Assembly (NCBI GenBank): GCA_903873775.1 | Contig: CAIQPR010000008.1 | Span: 1 to 38,822, forward strand | Reading direction: 5' to 3' | Length of the DNA stretch: 38,822 nucleotides | From: an uncultured Actinomycetes bacterium | GTDB taxonomy: Bacteria > Actinomycetota > Acidimicrobiia > Acidimicrobiales > RAAP-2 | Shown here: positions 25,591 through 33,003 of the stretch, piece by piece | Layout: every line of letters begins with the position of its first letter | Position numbering within the stretch: the stretch's first letter is position 1 | Translations under genes and position numbers: made by a program | The notes under the pieces: generated by a model | What the model was told of the DNA's origin: nothing | Seen by the model: only the letters and a program-made list of their open reading frames with translations | Databases searched by the model: none

Positions 25591-27444
25591 GTGAGCACCC
25601 GATCCGCGCGACTTCGCCCGTGGCTCATCAGCGCCGGGGGCTACCTCGTTGTCGTGCTCGCGCTCCTGCATCCCGTGATCACCTCGGGCATTCGACACGC
25701 CACCGTATGGCCCGAGGGGGACGCGTCGTTTCCGATCTGGGCCAACGGGTGGGTGGCCCACGCCCTCAGCCACGGCGAGAATCCTTTCTTCTCGAACGCC
25801 ATCTGGGCACCCCACGGCGTCAATCTCGCCGCCAACACCACCGCCGTGGGCCTCGCGATTCTCTTCACGCCGATCACGTGGGTCCTCGGACCCGTCGGTG
25901 CCTTCAACTGCCAGTTACTCCTGATCCCGGTCGTGTCCGCGCTCGCGGCGATGGTGGCGATTCGCCCGTGGGTCACCCGGTGGTGGCCGTGCTGGATCGC
26001 CGGACTTCTCTGGGGATTTGGACCATCCGCCCTGCAGGCCGAGGTGTGGGGCTGGACCAATTTTCTCTATCTCGTGACGCCACCTCTGCTGTTCTGGTTG
26101 GTGAGCGATGTGTGGCGCTTTCGCACACTGAGCCCGCGGCGCGCCGGACTACTGGGCGGTGCGATCGTGAGCGTCCAACTTCTGATTGGCGCCGAACTCC
26201 TCGTCATCACGACCATCGTCGGCTCCTGCGCGCTCGTCATCGGACTCGTCGTGCTCGGCAGTACGCATCGCGATCAATTGCTCGAGTCCGCCCGTCGAGG
26301 CGTCCGCGTGGCCCTGTGGTCGCTCTGCGTGCTGATTCCCGTCGCCGCGCCGGTCGCCCTCTACATCGCAGCCGGCCCCCAACACCTGCCGAATTGGGTC
26401 TTCAACAAAGGACTCTTCACGTTCAGCTCCGTGCCGTGGGCGAACTTCGTCGCGCACGGCGTGGATGCGGGCGCCTTCCACTGGGGATGGACGCCGGTCT
26501 ATCCGAGTTTCCAAGACTTCTCCGCCGTCCTCATTGCGGTCACTCTGGTCATCGGCGTGTGGCAGTGGCGTTCGGTCCTCGTTCGTAGCGGCCTCACGAT
26601 CATTGTTCTAAGTGTGTGGTTGACCCGCGGGTACGCGGCCCTGTTTCATCCCTGGACCATCCTCTGGAACTTGCCGCTCATTCACAATTCGCTCTCCAAC
26701 CGCTACGCGATTGTCGCGTGGTTCGGATTCGCTCTCGTTCTGGCCGCGGGCACTGACGCGCTCGCCGACGCGCTGCCGGACGGGTGGCCCACCGTGCGTC
26801 GCCACGTGGTCGTCGTGGCGGCGTCGTGCGCCGCCCTCGTCCAAGTGGCCTACGTCGCGTTGCCGGCCAGCGTGATTGTTCCCCAATCGATCGTGGGTGA
26901 CCCGGCCCTCGCCCAATTGGGCGCCACGCACGCCCACCCCATCCTCGTGACCTATCCCTACCCGCTGTCGGGGCGCAGCATGGTCCAACAGGCGTCGAGC
27001 GACTTCTCCTACGCGCTGGCGGGCGCGTGGGGGCCACAAGTGAACTTCGGCACCACCCTGGATCGTTTCGCGCGCGCCACCGCCAGTCAACTGAGTGAGG
27101 GCAACCCTCCCCCGCCGACGTCGCGGGAGCTGCGGGCGCTGGCGACGCTGTTTGCCGAGGATCACGTGAACGACGTCGTCGCACCCGTCACGCTCACGTA
27201 TCCCCTGAATCGGGGCTACGCCCAGCCGTATTCGTGGGTGTCGGCGATGACGTTGATCTACGGAGCACCCCACGTTGTCAAGGGAGAATGGGTGTGGTCA
27301 ACCGCGACCCGTCGGGCCACGCCTCTTGTTCTCAGCCCCGCCCGCTGGGCCTCGTGCGTCCACGTGGTGGGTCCCCGTGTGCCGACCTCCATCCCCGACT
27401 GCACGCTGGCCGGGGCTGAAGAACGCGCTTCGTCGGCGCGATAG
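25591..27444 (+). CDS. Large polytopic membrane protein, possibly GT-C glycosyltransferase-like
   Basis: The 617-residue product has about ten or more hydrophobic segments spread over residues 12-430, followed by a soluble C-terminal part of roughly 170 residues. After the first helix comes an outer loop with acidic Glu/Asp (WPEGDASFPIWANGW) and a segment NPFFSNAIWAPHGVNLA. Such a first loop followed by many helices resembles GT-C glycosyltransferases that use polyprenyl-linked sugars, but no diagnostic motif is certain. The GTG at 25591 is chosen because TACAGT lies 6 bases upstream; the open frame continues far upstream, antisense to lepA, with Arg/His-rich non-protein-like sequence. The gene diverges from lepA, and rpsT follows. 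Confidence 0.8.
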   Translation: MSTRSARLRPWLISAGGYLVVVLALLHPVITSGIRHATVWPEGDASFPIWANGWVAHALSHGENPFFSNAIWAPHGVNLAANTTAVGLAILFTPITWVLGPVGAFNCQLLLIPVVSALAAMVAIRPWVTRWWPCWIAGLLWGFGPSALQAEVWGWTNFLYLVTPPLLFWLVSDVWRFRTLSPRRAGLLGGAIVSVQLLIGAELLVITTIVGSCALVIGLVVLGSTHRDQLLESARRGVRVALWSLCVLIPVAAPVALYIAAGPQHLPNWVFNKGLFTFSSVPWANFVAHGVDAGAFHWGWTPVYPSFQDFSAVLIAVTLVIGVWQWRSVLVRSGLTIIVLSVWLTRGYAALFHPWTILWNLPLIHNSLSNRYAIVAWFGFALVLAAGTDALADALPDGWPTVRRHVVVVAASCAALVQVAYVALPASVIVPQSIVGDPALAQLGATHAHPILVTYPYPLSGRSMVQQASSDFSYALAGAWGPQVNFGTTLDRFARATASQLSEGNPPPPTSRELRALATLFAEDHVNDVVAPVTLTYPLNRGYAQPYSWVSAMTLIYGAPHVVKGEWVWSTATRRATPLVLSPARWASCVHVVGPRVPTSIPDCTLAGAEERASSAR

Positions 27445-27465
27445 GTGGTCCGTGGGCCCTTCTGC

Positions 27466-27471
27466 TAGCAT
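27466..27471 (+). promoter_or_regulatory. Extended -10 box of rpsT
   Basis: TAGCAT preceded by TGC gives an extended -10 box. Transcription would start near 27478, leaving a leader of about 40 nt with GAGG at 27507-27510. Confidence 0.5.
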
Positions 27472-27517
27472 TGACAAGCCCGCCGGACTGTTCGGCACCA
27501 GATAACGAGGTTTTTTC

Positions 27518-27781
27518 GTGGCCAACATCAAGAGCCAGATCAAGCGGAACAAGCAGAACGAGAAGGCGCGTCTGCGCAACAAGGCCGTCAAGTCGGAATT
27601 GCGCACCCGCACGAAGACTGCCGTGTCCGCTGTGGGGACCGAGAACGAAGAGTTGGCGCTGCGTCAGGCCATCAAGCGCATTGACAAGGCTGCCGCTAAG
27701 GGCATCATCCACAAGAACCAGGCCGCGAACCGCAAGAGCGGCCTCACCCGTCGCATCAACAAGCTCAAGGCTGACGCGTAA
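27518..27781 (+). CDS. rpsT: Ribosomal protein bS20
   Basis: bS20 binds 16S rRNA in the body of the 30S subunit. The 87-residue, Lys/Arg-rich, helical protein starts [26 protein letters not shown] and ends in [15 protein letters not shown], both typical. The GTG start has GAGG 7 bases upstream, with a T-run between them. The gene stands alone, convergent with holA; the linkage of rpsT, holA and lepA is a classic bacterial neighbourhood. Confidence 0.98.
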   Translation: MANIKSQIKRNKQNEKARLRNKAVKSELRTRTKTAVSAVGTENEELALRQAIKRIDKAAAKGIIHKNQAANRKSGLTRRINKLKADA

Positions 27782-27796
27782 CACCAGTCGTGACCC

Positions 27797-27813
27797 GACG
27801 CGAGTCGCGCGTC
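27797..27813. terminator. Weak hairpin between rpsT and holA
   Basis: GACGCG and CGCGTC pair over a 5-base loop between two convergent stop codons. No T-run follows on either strand, so it may only slow or protect transcripts. Confidence 0.25.
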
Positions 27814-27838
27814 AGACAGCGTCGCACGTGACATGTCG

Positions 27839-28861
27839 CTAGTGGCGGCGAGCGGCTTCGGCCAATTTCGCGAGTCGCGCGACGAGGACTTCCACCACCG
27901 TTAAATCGGTGCGATTGATCGCGTCGTCGTTCATGCCGCCGTAGTCGGCACCACCCTTCAGATCGAGATCCGCGCGCGCGATCAAATCGATGGCGTAGGC
28001 GATCCGGTCGCCTCCGAGAAGACGAGCGGACTGCACCAGCTTCTGTGCGGGGAAGGGGTGGCCTCCCACAATTGCTGCGGCGTCCTCGCCCGTAGAGGCT
28101 CCCGAACCGTCGAGTCGGGCCATCTTCAGATAGTGACGTTGCAGCAGGTTGATGATCTGCACCCCCACGCGAGCACGAGAGTCGAGCATGCGACGGGCAA
28201 TCCGAATCGCCTCCGCCACTTGACCCTTGTCGATGGCTTCCGTCAGGTCCCACTCCGGCACGCCGCCGGCGTCGCCCAGGTACGGCTCGACGTGATCGAA
28301 GCTCAGCGGGGCAATCCCGAAAATCGTCCGCAAGGTGCGGCAGAGAGCGTCGACGCGCGCGACGTCATCGCCGACGCGATCGGCAATCTTGGCCGCCACG
28401 CCGGCCTGCAGCGTGACGCCGGCCGCTTCGAACTGTTCGGAAATGTACGCGAGGCGATCTTTGGGGCGTGAGCCCACGGTCACATCAACGACGCGGTGCG
28501 CGGCCTTCACCAATTTTGATTTGGACTTCGTTCCCACCACCGAGACCACGAGAGTGATCCCCGGCGTCGGCGAGGACGCCCACGACACGAGGTAGTCGGC
28601 GTCCTCCGCACCGAGGGCCTGGACGTCACGCAAGACCACCACGCGACGCGGCACCAGGAAGGGCGGCGTATTGAGGGCTTCAAGGGTGCGCTGCACGACC
28701 GTGCTGCTCTCATCCTCCGCGGCCGCGGACTCTTTGACCGCGAAATCTTCGAGGGCGGTCGATGGGTCGAGGCCCTCTAAGAGTTCATTCACGGTCGCGT
28801 GAACGGCGTCATTGACCATGGTGGCGTCGGTGCCGAGAACACAGACCACGGCCTCACTCAT
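27839..28861 (-). CDS. holA: DNA polymerase III delta subunit
   Basis: HolA is the clamp-loader subunit that opens the beta clamp. The 340-residue protein has the delta-type AAA+ fold without a working P-loop: an N-terminal VVCVLGTDATMVNDAVHATV, PFLVPRRVVVLRDVQALGAEDADYL, and the C-terminal LIARADLDLKGGADYGG block that marks the family. The ATG at 28861 overlaps the end of the FolP-like gene by 8 bases; the frame extends farther upstream only as an antisense-like stretch. It is the last gene of the trx-folP2-holA operon. Confidence 0.92.
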   Translation of the reverse strand: MSEAVVCVLGTDATMVNDAVHATVNELLEGLDPSTALEDFAVKESAAAEDESSTVVQRTLEALNTPPFLVPRRVVVLRDVQALGAEDADYLVSWASSPTPGITLVVSVVGTKSKSKLVKAAHRVVDVTVGSRPKDRLAYISEQFEAAGVTLQAGVAAKIADRVGDDVARVDALCRTLRTIFGIAPLSFDHVEPYLGDAGGVPEWDLTEAIDKGQVAEAIRIARRMLDSRARVGVQIINLLQRHYLKMARLDGSGASTGEDAAAIVGGHPFPAQKLVQSARLLGGDRIAYAIDLIARADLDLKGGADYGGMNDDAINRTDLTVVEVLVARLAKLAEAARRH

Positions 28862-29717
28862 CGCGGGCCTCAAAGAGGGCTTCGAGCGCATCGCGCACGC
28901 GTACCGTGCCGCGAACGTCGTGCACCCGCAAGATGCGGCAGCCACCAATGATGCCGAGCGACGCCGCGGCGAGTGACGCCTCTCGTCGCTCCGTGACGGG
29001 AAGGTCGAACATGACGCCGAGGAAGGTCTTGTTCGACGCCGAGAGCAGCAAGGGCGAGCCGATCTCCGCAAGGGTGGCCGAGTCACGCAGAAGCTGCAAC
29101 GACTGCCCGGCAGTCTTCCCGAGATCGAGACCCGCGTCGATGATGATGCGGTCAGCCGCGACGCCCGCGGCGAGAGCCCGGTCGCGGCGGTCAAGAAGAA
29201 ATGCGCGCACGGTCGCCGTCACGTCGTCGTAGTGCGGCGAGGGATCCGCCACACGCGGCCGCAGGCGAATGTGCGTCGCGACGACGGTCGCCTTGGCCGC
29301 GGCGGCCGTGGGCAGATACGCCGGATCGGCAAATCCCGAGATGTCATTCCCGACCACCGCCCCGACGGCGAAGCACGCCCCCGCGACCGACGCACGCCAA
29401 GTGTCGACGGACAACGGCACATCAAAGCGCCGGTGCAACTCCTCAATCACGGGCACGACGCGGTCCAACTCTTCGGCTTCACTCACCTCGTCGCCCGGCC
29501 CGGCCTTCACACCACCCACATCCAGCAGATCGGCGCCGTCGGCGACGAGTTGCTCGGCGCGCGCGTACAGATCGTCGAGCCCGAAGGTGGCGGCCGGGGC
29601 GAAGAAGGAATCCTTGGTGCGGTTCAAGATCCCCATGACCAGCGCGTAGTGGGTCAGGTCGTAGTCGCGATCGCCGAGGCGCACGTCAATGGACGTCGCG
29701 GGTTGGTACGCCCTCAC
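28854..29717 (-). CDS. FolP2-type dihydropteroate synthase homologue
   Basis: The 287-residue TIM-barrel protein is related to dihydropteroate synthase, which joins a pterin and p-aminobenzoate. The first motif reads MGILNRTKDSFF instead of MGIINVTPDSFSDGG, and the second GGVKAGPG instead of the STRPG loop. These changes match mycobacterial FolP2, which lacks normal synthase activity. The VDTWRASVA segment, IIDAGLDLGKT and a C-terminal RVHDV remain. It starts with GTG, overlapping the thioredoxin-like gene by one base (TAGTG). A true folP is not in this window. The role is probably not folate synthesis, but is not established. Confidence 0.85.
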   Translation of the reverse strand: MRAYQPATSIDVRLGDRDYDLTHYALVMGILNRTKDSFFAPAATFGLDDLYARAEQLVADGADLLDVGGVKAGPGDEVSEAEELDRVVPVIEELHRRFDVPLSVDTWRASVAGACFAVGAVVGNDISGFADPAYLPTAAAAKATVVATHIRLRPRVADPSPHYDDVTATVRAFLLDRRDRALAAGVAADRIIIDAGLDLGKTAGQSLQLLRDSATLAEIGSPLLLSASNKTFLGVMFDLPVTERREASLAAASLGIIGGCRILRVHDVRGTVRVRDALEALFEARDE

Positions 29718-30421
29718 TAGTACAGGCGACTCGCGAGCCGCCGACGATACGTGACGTACCGGGGATCCTCCGGACCGAGGGCGTCGAGCACTTCGACGAA
29801 CTGCTCCCGCGCCGCGGGGTCCGCCACGGCCTGCTCCAACAGATGATCGAGCGTCAGATCGATATCGCCGCCCAGGGTGACGCCCTTCGTGGCGAGAGTG
29901 GCGCGCGCCAACAGCGTCTTCGCAGCCAGTTGGCTCTGAAACGGCGTCAGGAGAGTGACGGCGTCCGCGGCGCGATCGGTCGCTAGGAGAATCTCGGCGA
30001 GGGCAATCGCGGCGTCCGCGTTCTCGGCGTCGAGCTCGAGGGCGGCACGCAGGGATTCCTCGTCGCCTTCATTCACTAATTTGTCCACCGCGCTCGCACC
30101 CGGTGCGAGCTTCTCGACGAATTCTCGAACAGCGTGCTCGGGCAGTGCGCCCACGAAGGTATCGACAACCTTTCCGTCCTTCAGTGCGAAGACGGCCGGG
30201 ATGGATTGCACCTGGAACGCTTGACTGACTCGCGGATTCTGATCGACGTCGATGGTGGCGAGTTCTACCGTGCCATTGGTCTCGGCGATGACCTTTTCGA
30301 TGATCGGACTCAGCGTCTTACACGGGCCGCACCACGTCGCCCAGAGGTCGACGACGACCGGGACTTGATAGGAGCGTTCGATGACCGCCGTTGAAAAAGT
30401 CGCGTCCGTGACCTCAGCCAT
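29717..30421 (-). CDS. Thioredoxin-TPR protein, CnoX/YbbN-like
   Basis: The 234-residue protein joins an N-terminal thioredoxin domain (about 1-110) to a C-terminal TPR-like helical part with EFVEKLAP, ESLRAALELDAENADAAIALAEIL and EQFVEVLDALGPEDPRYVTYRRRLASRLY. The redox site WCGPC is intact (Cys31, Cys34). CnoX proteins protect folding substrates under oxidative stress and pass them to GroEL or DnaK; this fits the family but is not shown here. The ATG start has TAGGCT 6 bases upstream and is probably leaderless. The gene leads an operon with the FolP2-like gene and holA. Confidence 0.9.
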   Translation of the reverse strand: MAEVTDATFSTAVIERSYQVPVVVDLWATWCGPCKTLSPIIEKVIAETNGTVELATIDVDQNPRVSQAFQVQSIPAVFALKDGKVVDTFVGALPEHAVREFVEKLAPGASAVDKLVNEGDEESLRAALELDAENADAAIALAEILLATDRAADAVTLLTPFQSQLAAKTLLARATLATKGVTLGGDIDLTLDHLLEQAVADPAAREQFVEVLDALGPEDPRYVTYRRRLASRLY

Positions 30422-30427
30422 GGTCGA

Positions 30428-30433
30428 AGCCTA
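30428..30433 (-). promoter_or_regulatory. -10 box, leaderless start of the thioredoxin-TPR operon
   Basis: TAGGCT on the minus strand ends 6 bases before the ATG at 30421. Confidence 0.5.
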
Positions 30434-30473
30434 ACGGGCGTTGTGGGCCGAGAAGAGGGGCCAGAAATTCGGT

Positions 30474-30479
30474 TAGCCT
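30474..30479 (+). promoter_or_regulatory. -10 box, leaderless start of the phosphotransferase gene
   Basis: TAGCCT ends 8 bases before the ATG at 30488, in a 66-base divergent spacer. Confidence 0.45.
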
Positions 30480-30487
30480 CAGCGGCT

Positions 30488-31528
30488 ATGAGCACCGAAG
30501 TGATCGGCATCAACGAACCGATGGTCACCGCGTGGCTGGTCGAGCACGTCGGCGCCACCGCTCCTGTGACCTACGAATTGATCGCGGGGGGACGCAGCAA
30601 TCTCACCTACAAAGTTGTCGACGCGACGGGCCGCGCGTTCGCTCTGCGTCGTCCGCCCACGTCGCACGTCCTCCCCACCGCGCACGACATGGTGCGCGAA
30701 CACACCATCATCTCCGCGCTCGCGCCCCAGGGCATTCCCGTCGCGACGCCGCTCGGCCTGTGCGTCGATGAGGCCGTGAACGAGCGACCGTTCTACGTCA
30801 TGGACTTCGTTGACGGGGCGATTTTGCGCGACCGCGCACAGACCGAACGCGACTTCACCCTCGAACAGCGACCGTCGATCGGCCCCAACCTCGCCGCGAC
30901 GTTGGCGCAGTTGCACGACGTCGACGTGGCGGCGGCGGGTCTGTCGGATCTCGCCCGACACGACGGCTACATCGAGCGCCAACTGCGTCGGTGGCGCGGT
31001 CAGTACGAACAAATGGCCGTTCCCGGCGTGGACCACGGCGGACTCGTGGAAGCGGTCGGTGACGCGCTCGCCGCGTCCATTCCGACCCAGCAGAAGGTCG
31101 CCGTCGTGCACGGGGATTACCGGCTCGACAACACCGTGCTCGATCCCTCGGGTCGCGTGAAGGCCATTCTCGACTGGGAGATCTGCACGCTCGGGGACCC
31201 GATGGCCGACGTCGGTCTTCTTCTCGTGTACTGGGCGGAGCCGAAGGACGCGGCGGCGGCGCTACTCGGCGCGGCACCCACGACGGCGGCCGGCATGTCC
31301 TCGCGCGCCGAGGTCTTGGCCGCCTACGCCGCGCACTCCTCGCTCGACGTCAGTGACGTCGCGTTCTATCAAGCCTTCGGGTACTGGAAGCTCGCGTGCA
31401 TTCTCCAGGGTGTCTTCGCGCGCTACAGCGCCGGGGCCACCGCGGGTGACACGGGTAGCGTCGCGGAATTCCCCCACCACATCGCCCTCCTCGCGGAGAC
31501 GGCCAAGACAACGCTGGAGGGTCGCTGA
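30488..31528 (+). CDS. APH-family phosphotransferase, ACAD10/11 type
   Basis: The 346-residue protein has the aminoglycoside-phosphotransferase-like kinase fold. The catalytic loop HGDYRLDN and the metal-binding ILDWEICTLGDPMADVGLL are intact, and the N-terminal GGRSNLTYKVVDATGRAFALRRPP matches the nucleotide-binding part. This subtype is linked to acyl-CoA dehydrogenase-type proteins and phosphorylates small hydroxy compounds such as 4-hydroxy-acyl-CoA in some bacteria; it need not act on antibiotics. The ATG at 30488 is preferred over an upstream in-frame ATG at 30443, which would lie in the divergent promoter. The next gene starts at its stop codon (TGATG). Confidence 0.88.
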   Translation: MSTEVIGINEPMVTAWLVEHVGATAPVTYELIAGGRSNLTYKVVDATGRAFALRRPPTSHVLPTAHDMVREHTIISALAPQGIPVATPLGLCVDEAVNERPFYVMDFVDGAILRDRAQTERDFTLEQRPSIGPNLAATLAQLHDVDVAAAGLSDLARHDGYIERQLRRWRGQYEQMAVPGVDHGGLVEAVGDALAASIPTQQKVAVVHGDYRLDNTVLDPSGRVKAILDWEICTLGDPMADVGLLLVYWAEPKDAAAALLGAAPTTAAGMSSRAEVLAAYAAHSSLDVSDVAFYQAFGYWKLACILQGVFARYSAGATAGDTGSVAEFPHHIALLAETAKTTLEGR

Positions 31529-32409
31529 TGGACGACGAATCCTTCGAGCGCATCTTGTATCTCGCCGACCCGGAACTGCACGAGCCCGTTCTGATCGTCG
31601 CGCTCGAGGGCTGGATTGACGCCGGCCTCGGCGCCAGTGCGGCCATCAGCACCTTGCTCGACACGATGCACACCGAGACGCTCGTCACCTTCGACACCGA
31701 GTACTTCATCGACCAGCGAGCTCGCCGTCCCATCGCGCGCATCATCGACGGCGTCACGACCGAGTTGACGTGGCCCGAAATCCAAATTCGCTACGGCCGT
31801 GACGGCGACGGGGCTGACGTGCTCCTCCTCGTGGGCCCCGAGCCCGACTTCCACTGGAGCGACTTCATCGATCTCGTGACCGACGTCGCCGGACGGTACG
31901 ACAGTCGCCTCGTGGTGGGCCTCGGCGCATTTCCCGCGCCGACCCCCCACACACGACCCGTGCGCGTCATCGGCACGGCGCCCTCCACGTCCGCGTACCT
32001 TCTCGAAACTGTCGGCACGGTCGAAGGCGAAATCGAAGTTCCGGCGGGCATCATGGCGGCGCTCGAAATGGGCTTCGCCGAAACCGCTACGCCGGTGCTC
32101 ACGTTGTGGGCCCGCGTGCCGCACTACGTGGCGTCCATGCCTTACCCCCAGGCGTCCGCGGGCCTCCTCGACGCTCTCGCGGCCGTGGCCGGCCTCACGA
32201 TCAATGCTCAGCCTCTGCGCGCCGCGGCCGACGAGGCGCGGCAACGCGTGGACGACCTGGTGATCAATAACCCCGATCACCAGTCTATGGTCCGGGACCT
32301 CGAAGAGACGGCCGACGAGACCGAAGGCACGTCGCTCGGCGACGAGCTCCCGAGTGGTGACGAACTCGCCGCGGAACTCGAACGCTTCCTGCGCGGCGAA
32401 GAGGGCTAG
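31528..32409 (+). CDS. PAC2-family protein
   Basis: The 293-residue protein belongs to the PAC2 family, related to a proteasome-assembly chaperone and common in actinobacteria and archaea. Features are the start ILYLADPELHEPVLIVALEGWIDAG, the GADVLLLVGPEPDFHW region and the VVGLGAFPAPTPHTRPVRVIGTA stretch. The C-terminus (from about 265) is acidic and low in complexity. It is coupled by TGATG to the phosphotransferase gene. No proteasome gene is in the window, so a link to proteasome assembly is only inferred. Confidence 0.88.
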   Translation: MDDESFERILYLADPELHEPVLIVALEGWIDAGLGASAAISTLLDTMHTETLVTFDTEYFIDQRARRPIARIIDGVTTELTWPEIQIRYGRDGDGADVLLLVGPEPDFHWSDFIDLVTDVAGRYDSRLVVGLGAFPAPTPHTRPVRVIGTAPSTSAYLLETVGTVEGEIEVPAGIMAALEMGFAETATPVLTLWARVPHYVASMPYPQASAGLLDALAAVAGLTINAQPLRAAADEARQRVDDLVINNPDHQSMVRDLEETADETEGTSLGDELPSGDELAAELERFLRGEEG

Positions 32410-32418
32410 GCGACGGAC

Positions 32419-33003
32419 TCAGTCCACGTCGCCGGACTCGACCCGCAGTCCGAGCCCGAGAGCAAAACCCTCGAGAAACAGTGTGCACTCCCGCTGGCGG
32501 GGATGCCGGTCCGCGATCTCGTAGAAGCGCGCCGAGTGGTCGATCTCCTGGAGGTGCGCGAGTTCGTGCACGAGCACCGCGTCAATCACCCACTCGGGAC
32601 ACTGCCGCAGTCTCGTCGAGACACGTATTTCGCGCGTGGCTGGCGAGCAGGACGCCCAACGCTGTCGCTGATTGGTGACCCAGCGCACGGACTGGGGCTT
32701 CACGCCGTCGTTATAGAGCTCGGCGAGCACGCTGGCGCGCTCTTCGAGCGACGCGTCGTGGCCGTGCGTGTGGGGCCGTTGCTGTAACAATCGGTCAACC
32801 AATTCATTAACGAATTCATCACGGGCGCGACCGCGCAGGCGCGCCGGAATCTGCACGACCACGCGACTGCCGGACCAGTGGGCGTTACCCGTCTTCGTCC
32901 GCCGAGCGGACGCCCGAATCTCGACCTCCGGACGGTCGAAGCGAGGTGGTTCAATGACGACCGACGACTCACTGCGCGGTCGACGTGCGTCAGTCGGGCT
33001 CAC
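32419..33003 (-). CDS. YgjP-like zinc metallopeptidase (DUF45 family)
   Basis: The 194-residue protein carries the zinc site VLVHELAHLQEIDHSARFYEI, with His146, Glu147 and His150 plus a distal His156, typical of the YgjP/DUF45 group of the M48/SprT-like clan. A Trp/Cys-rich QRQRWASCSPA stretch precedes it. The N-terminus is Arg-rich and shows no signal peptide, so it is probably cytoplasmic. The GTG start is fixed by a GTGA overlap with leuS; the frame upstream is antisense-like. The function of this family is poorly known. Confidence 0.87.
   Translation of the reverse strand: MSPTDARRPRSESSVVIEPPRFDRPEVEIRASARRTKTGNAHWSGSRVVVQIPARLRGRARDEFVNELVDRLLQQRPHTHGHDASLEERASVLAELYNDGVKPQSVRWVTNQRQRWASCSPATREIRVSTRLRQCPEWVIDAVLVHELAHLQEIDHSARFYEIADRHPRQRECTLFLEGFALGLGLRVESGDVD

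Noticed and set aside
27471-27476. TTGACA as a -35 box for rpsT
   Set aside because: No TAnnnT lies 16-19 bases downstream. The extended TGCTAGCAT just before it explains the promoter better.
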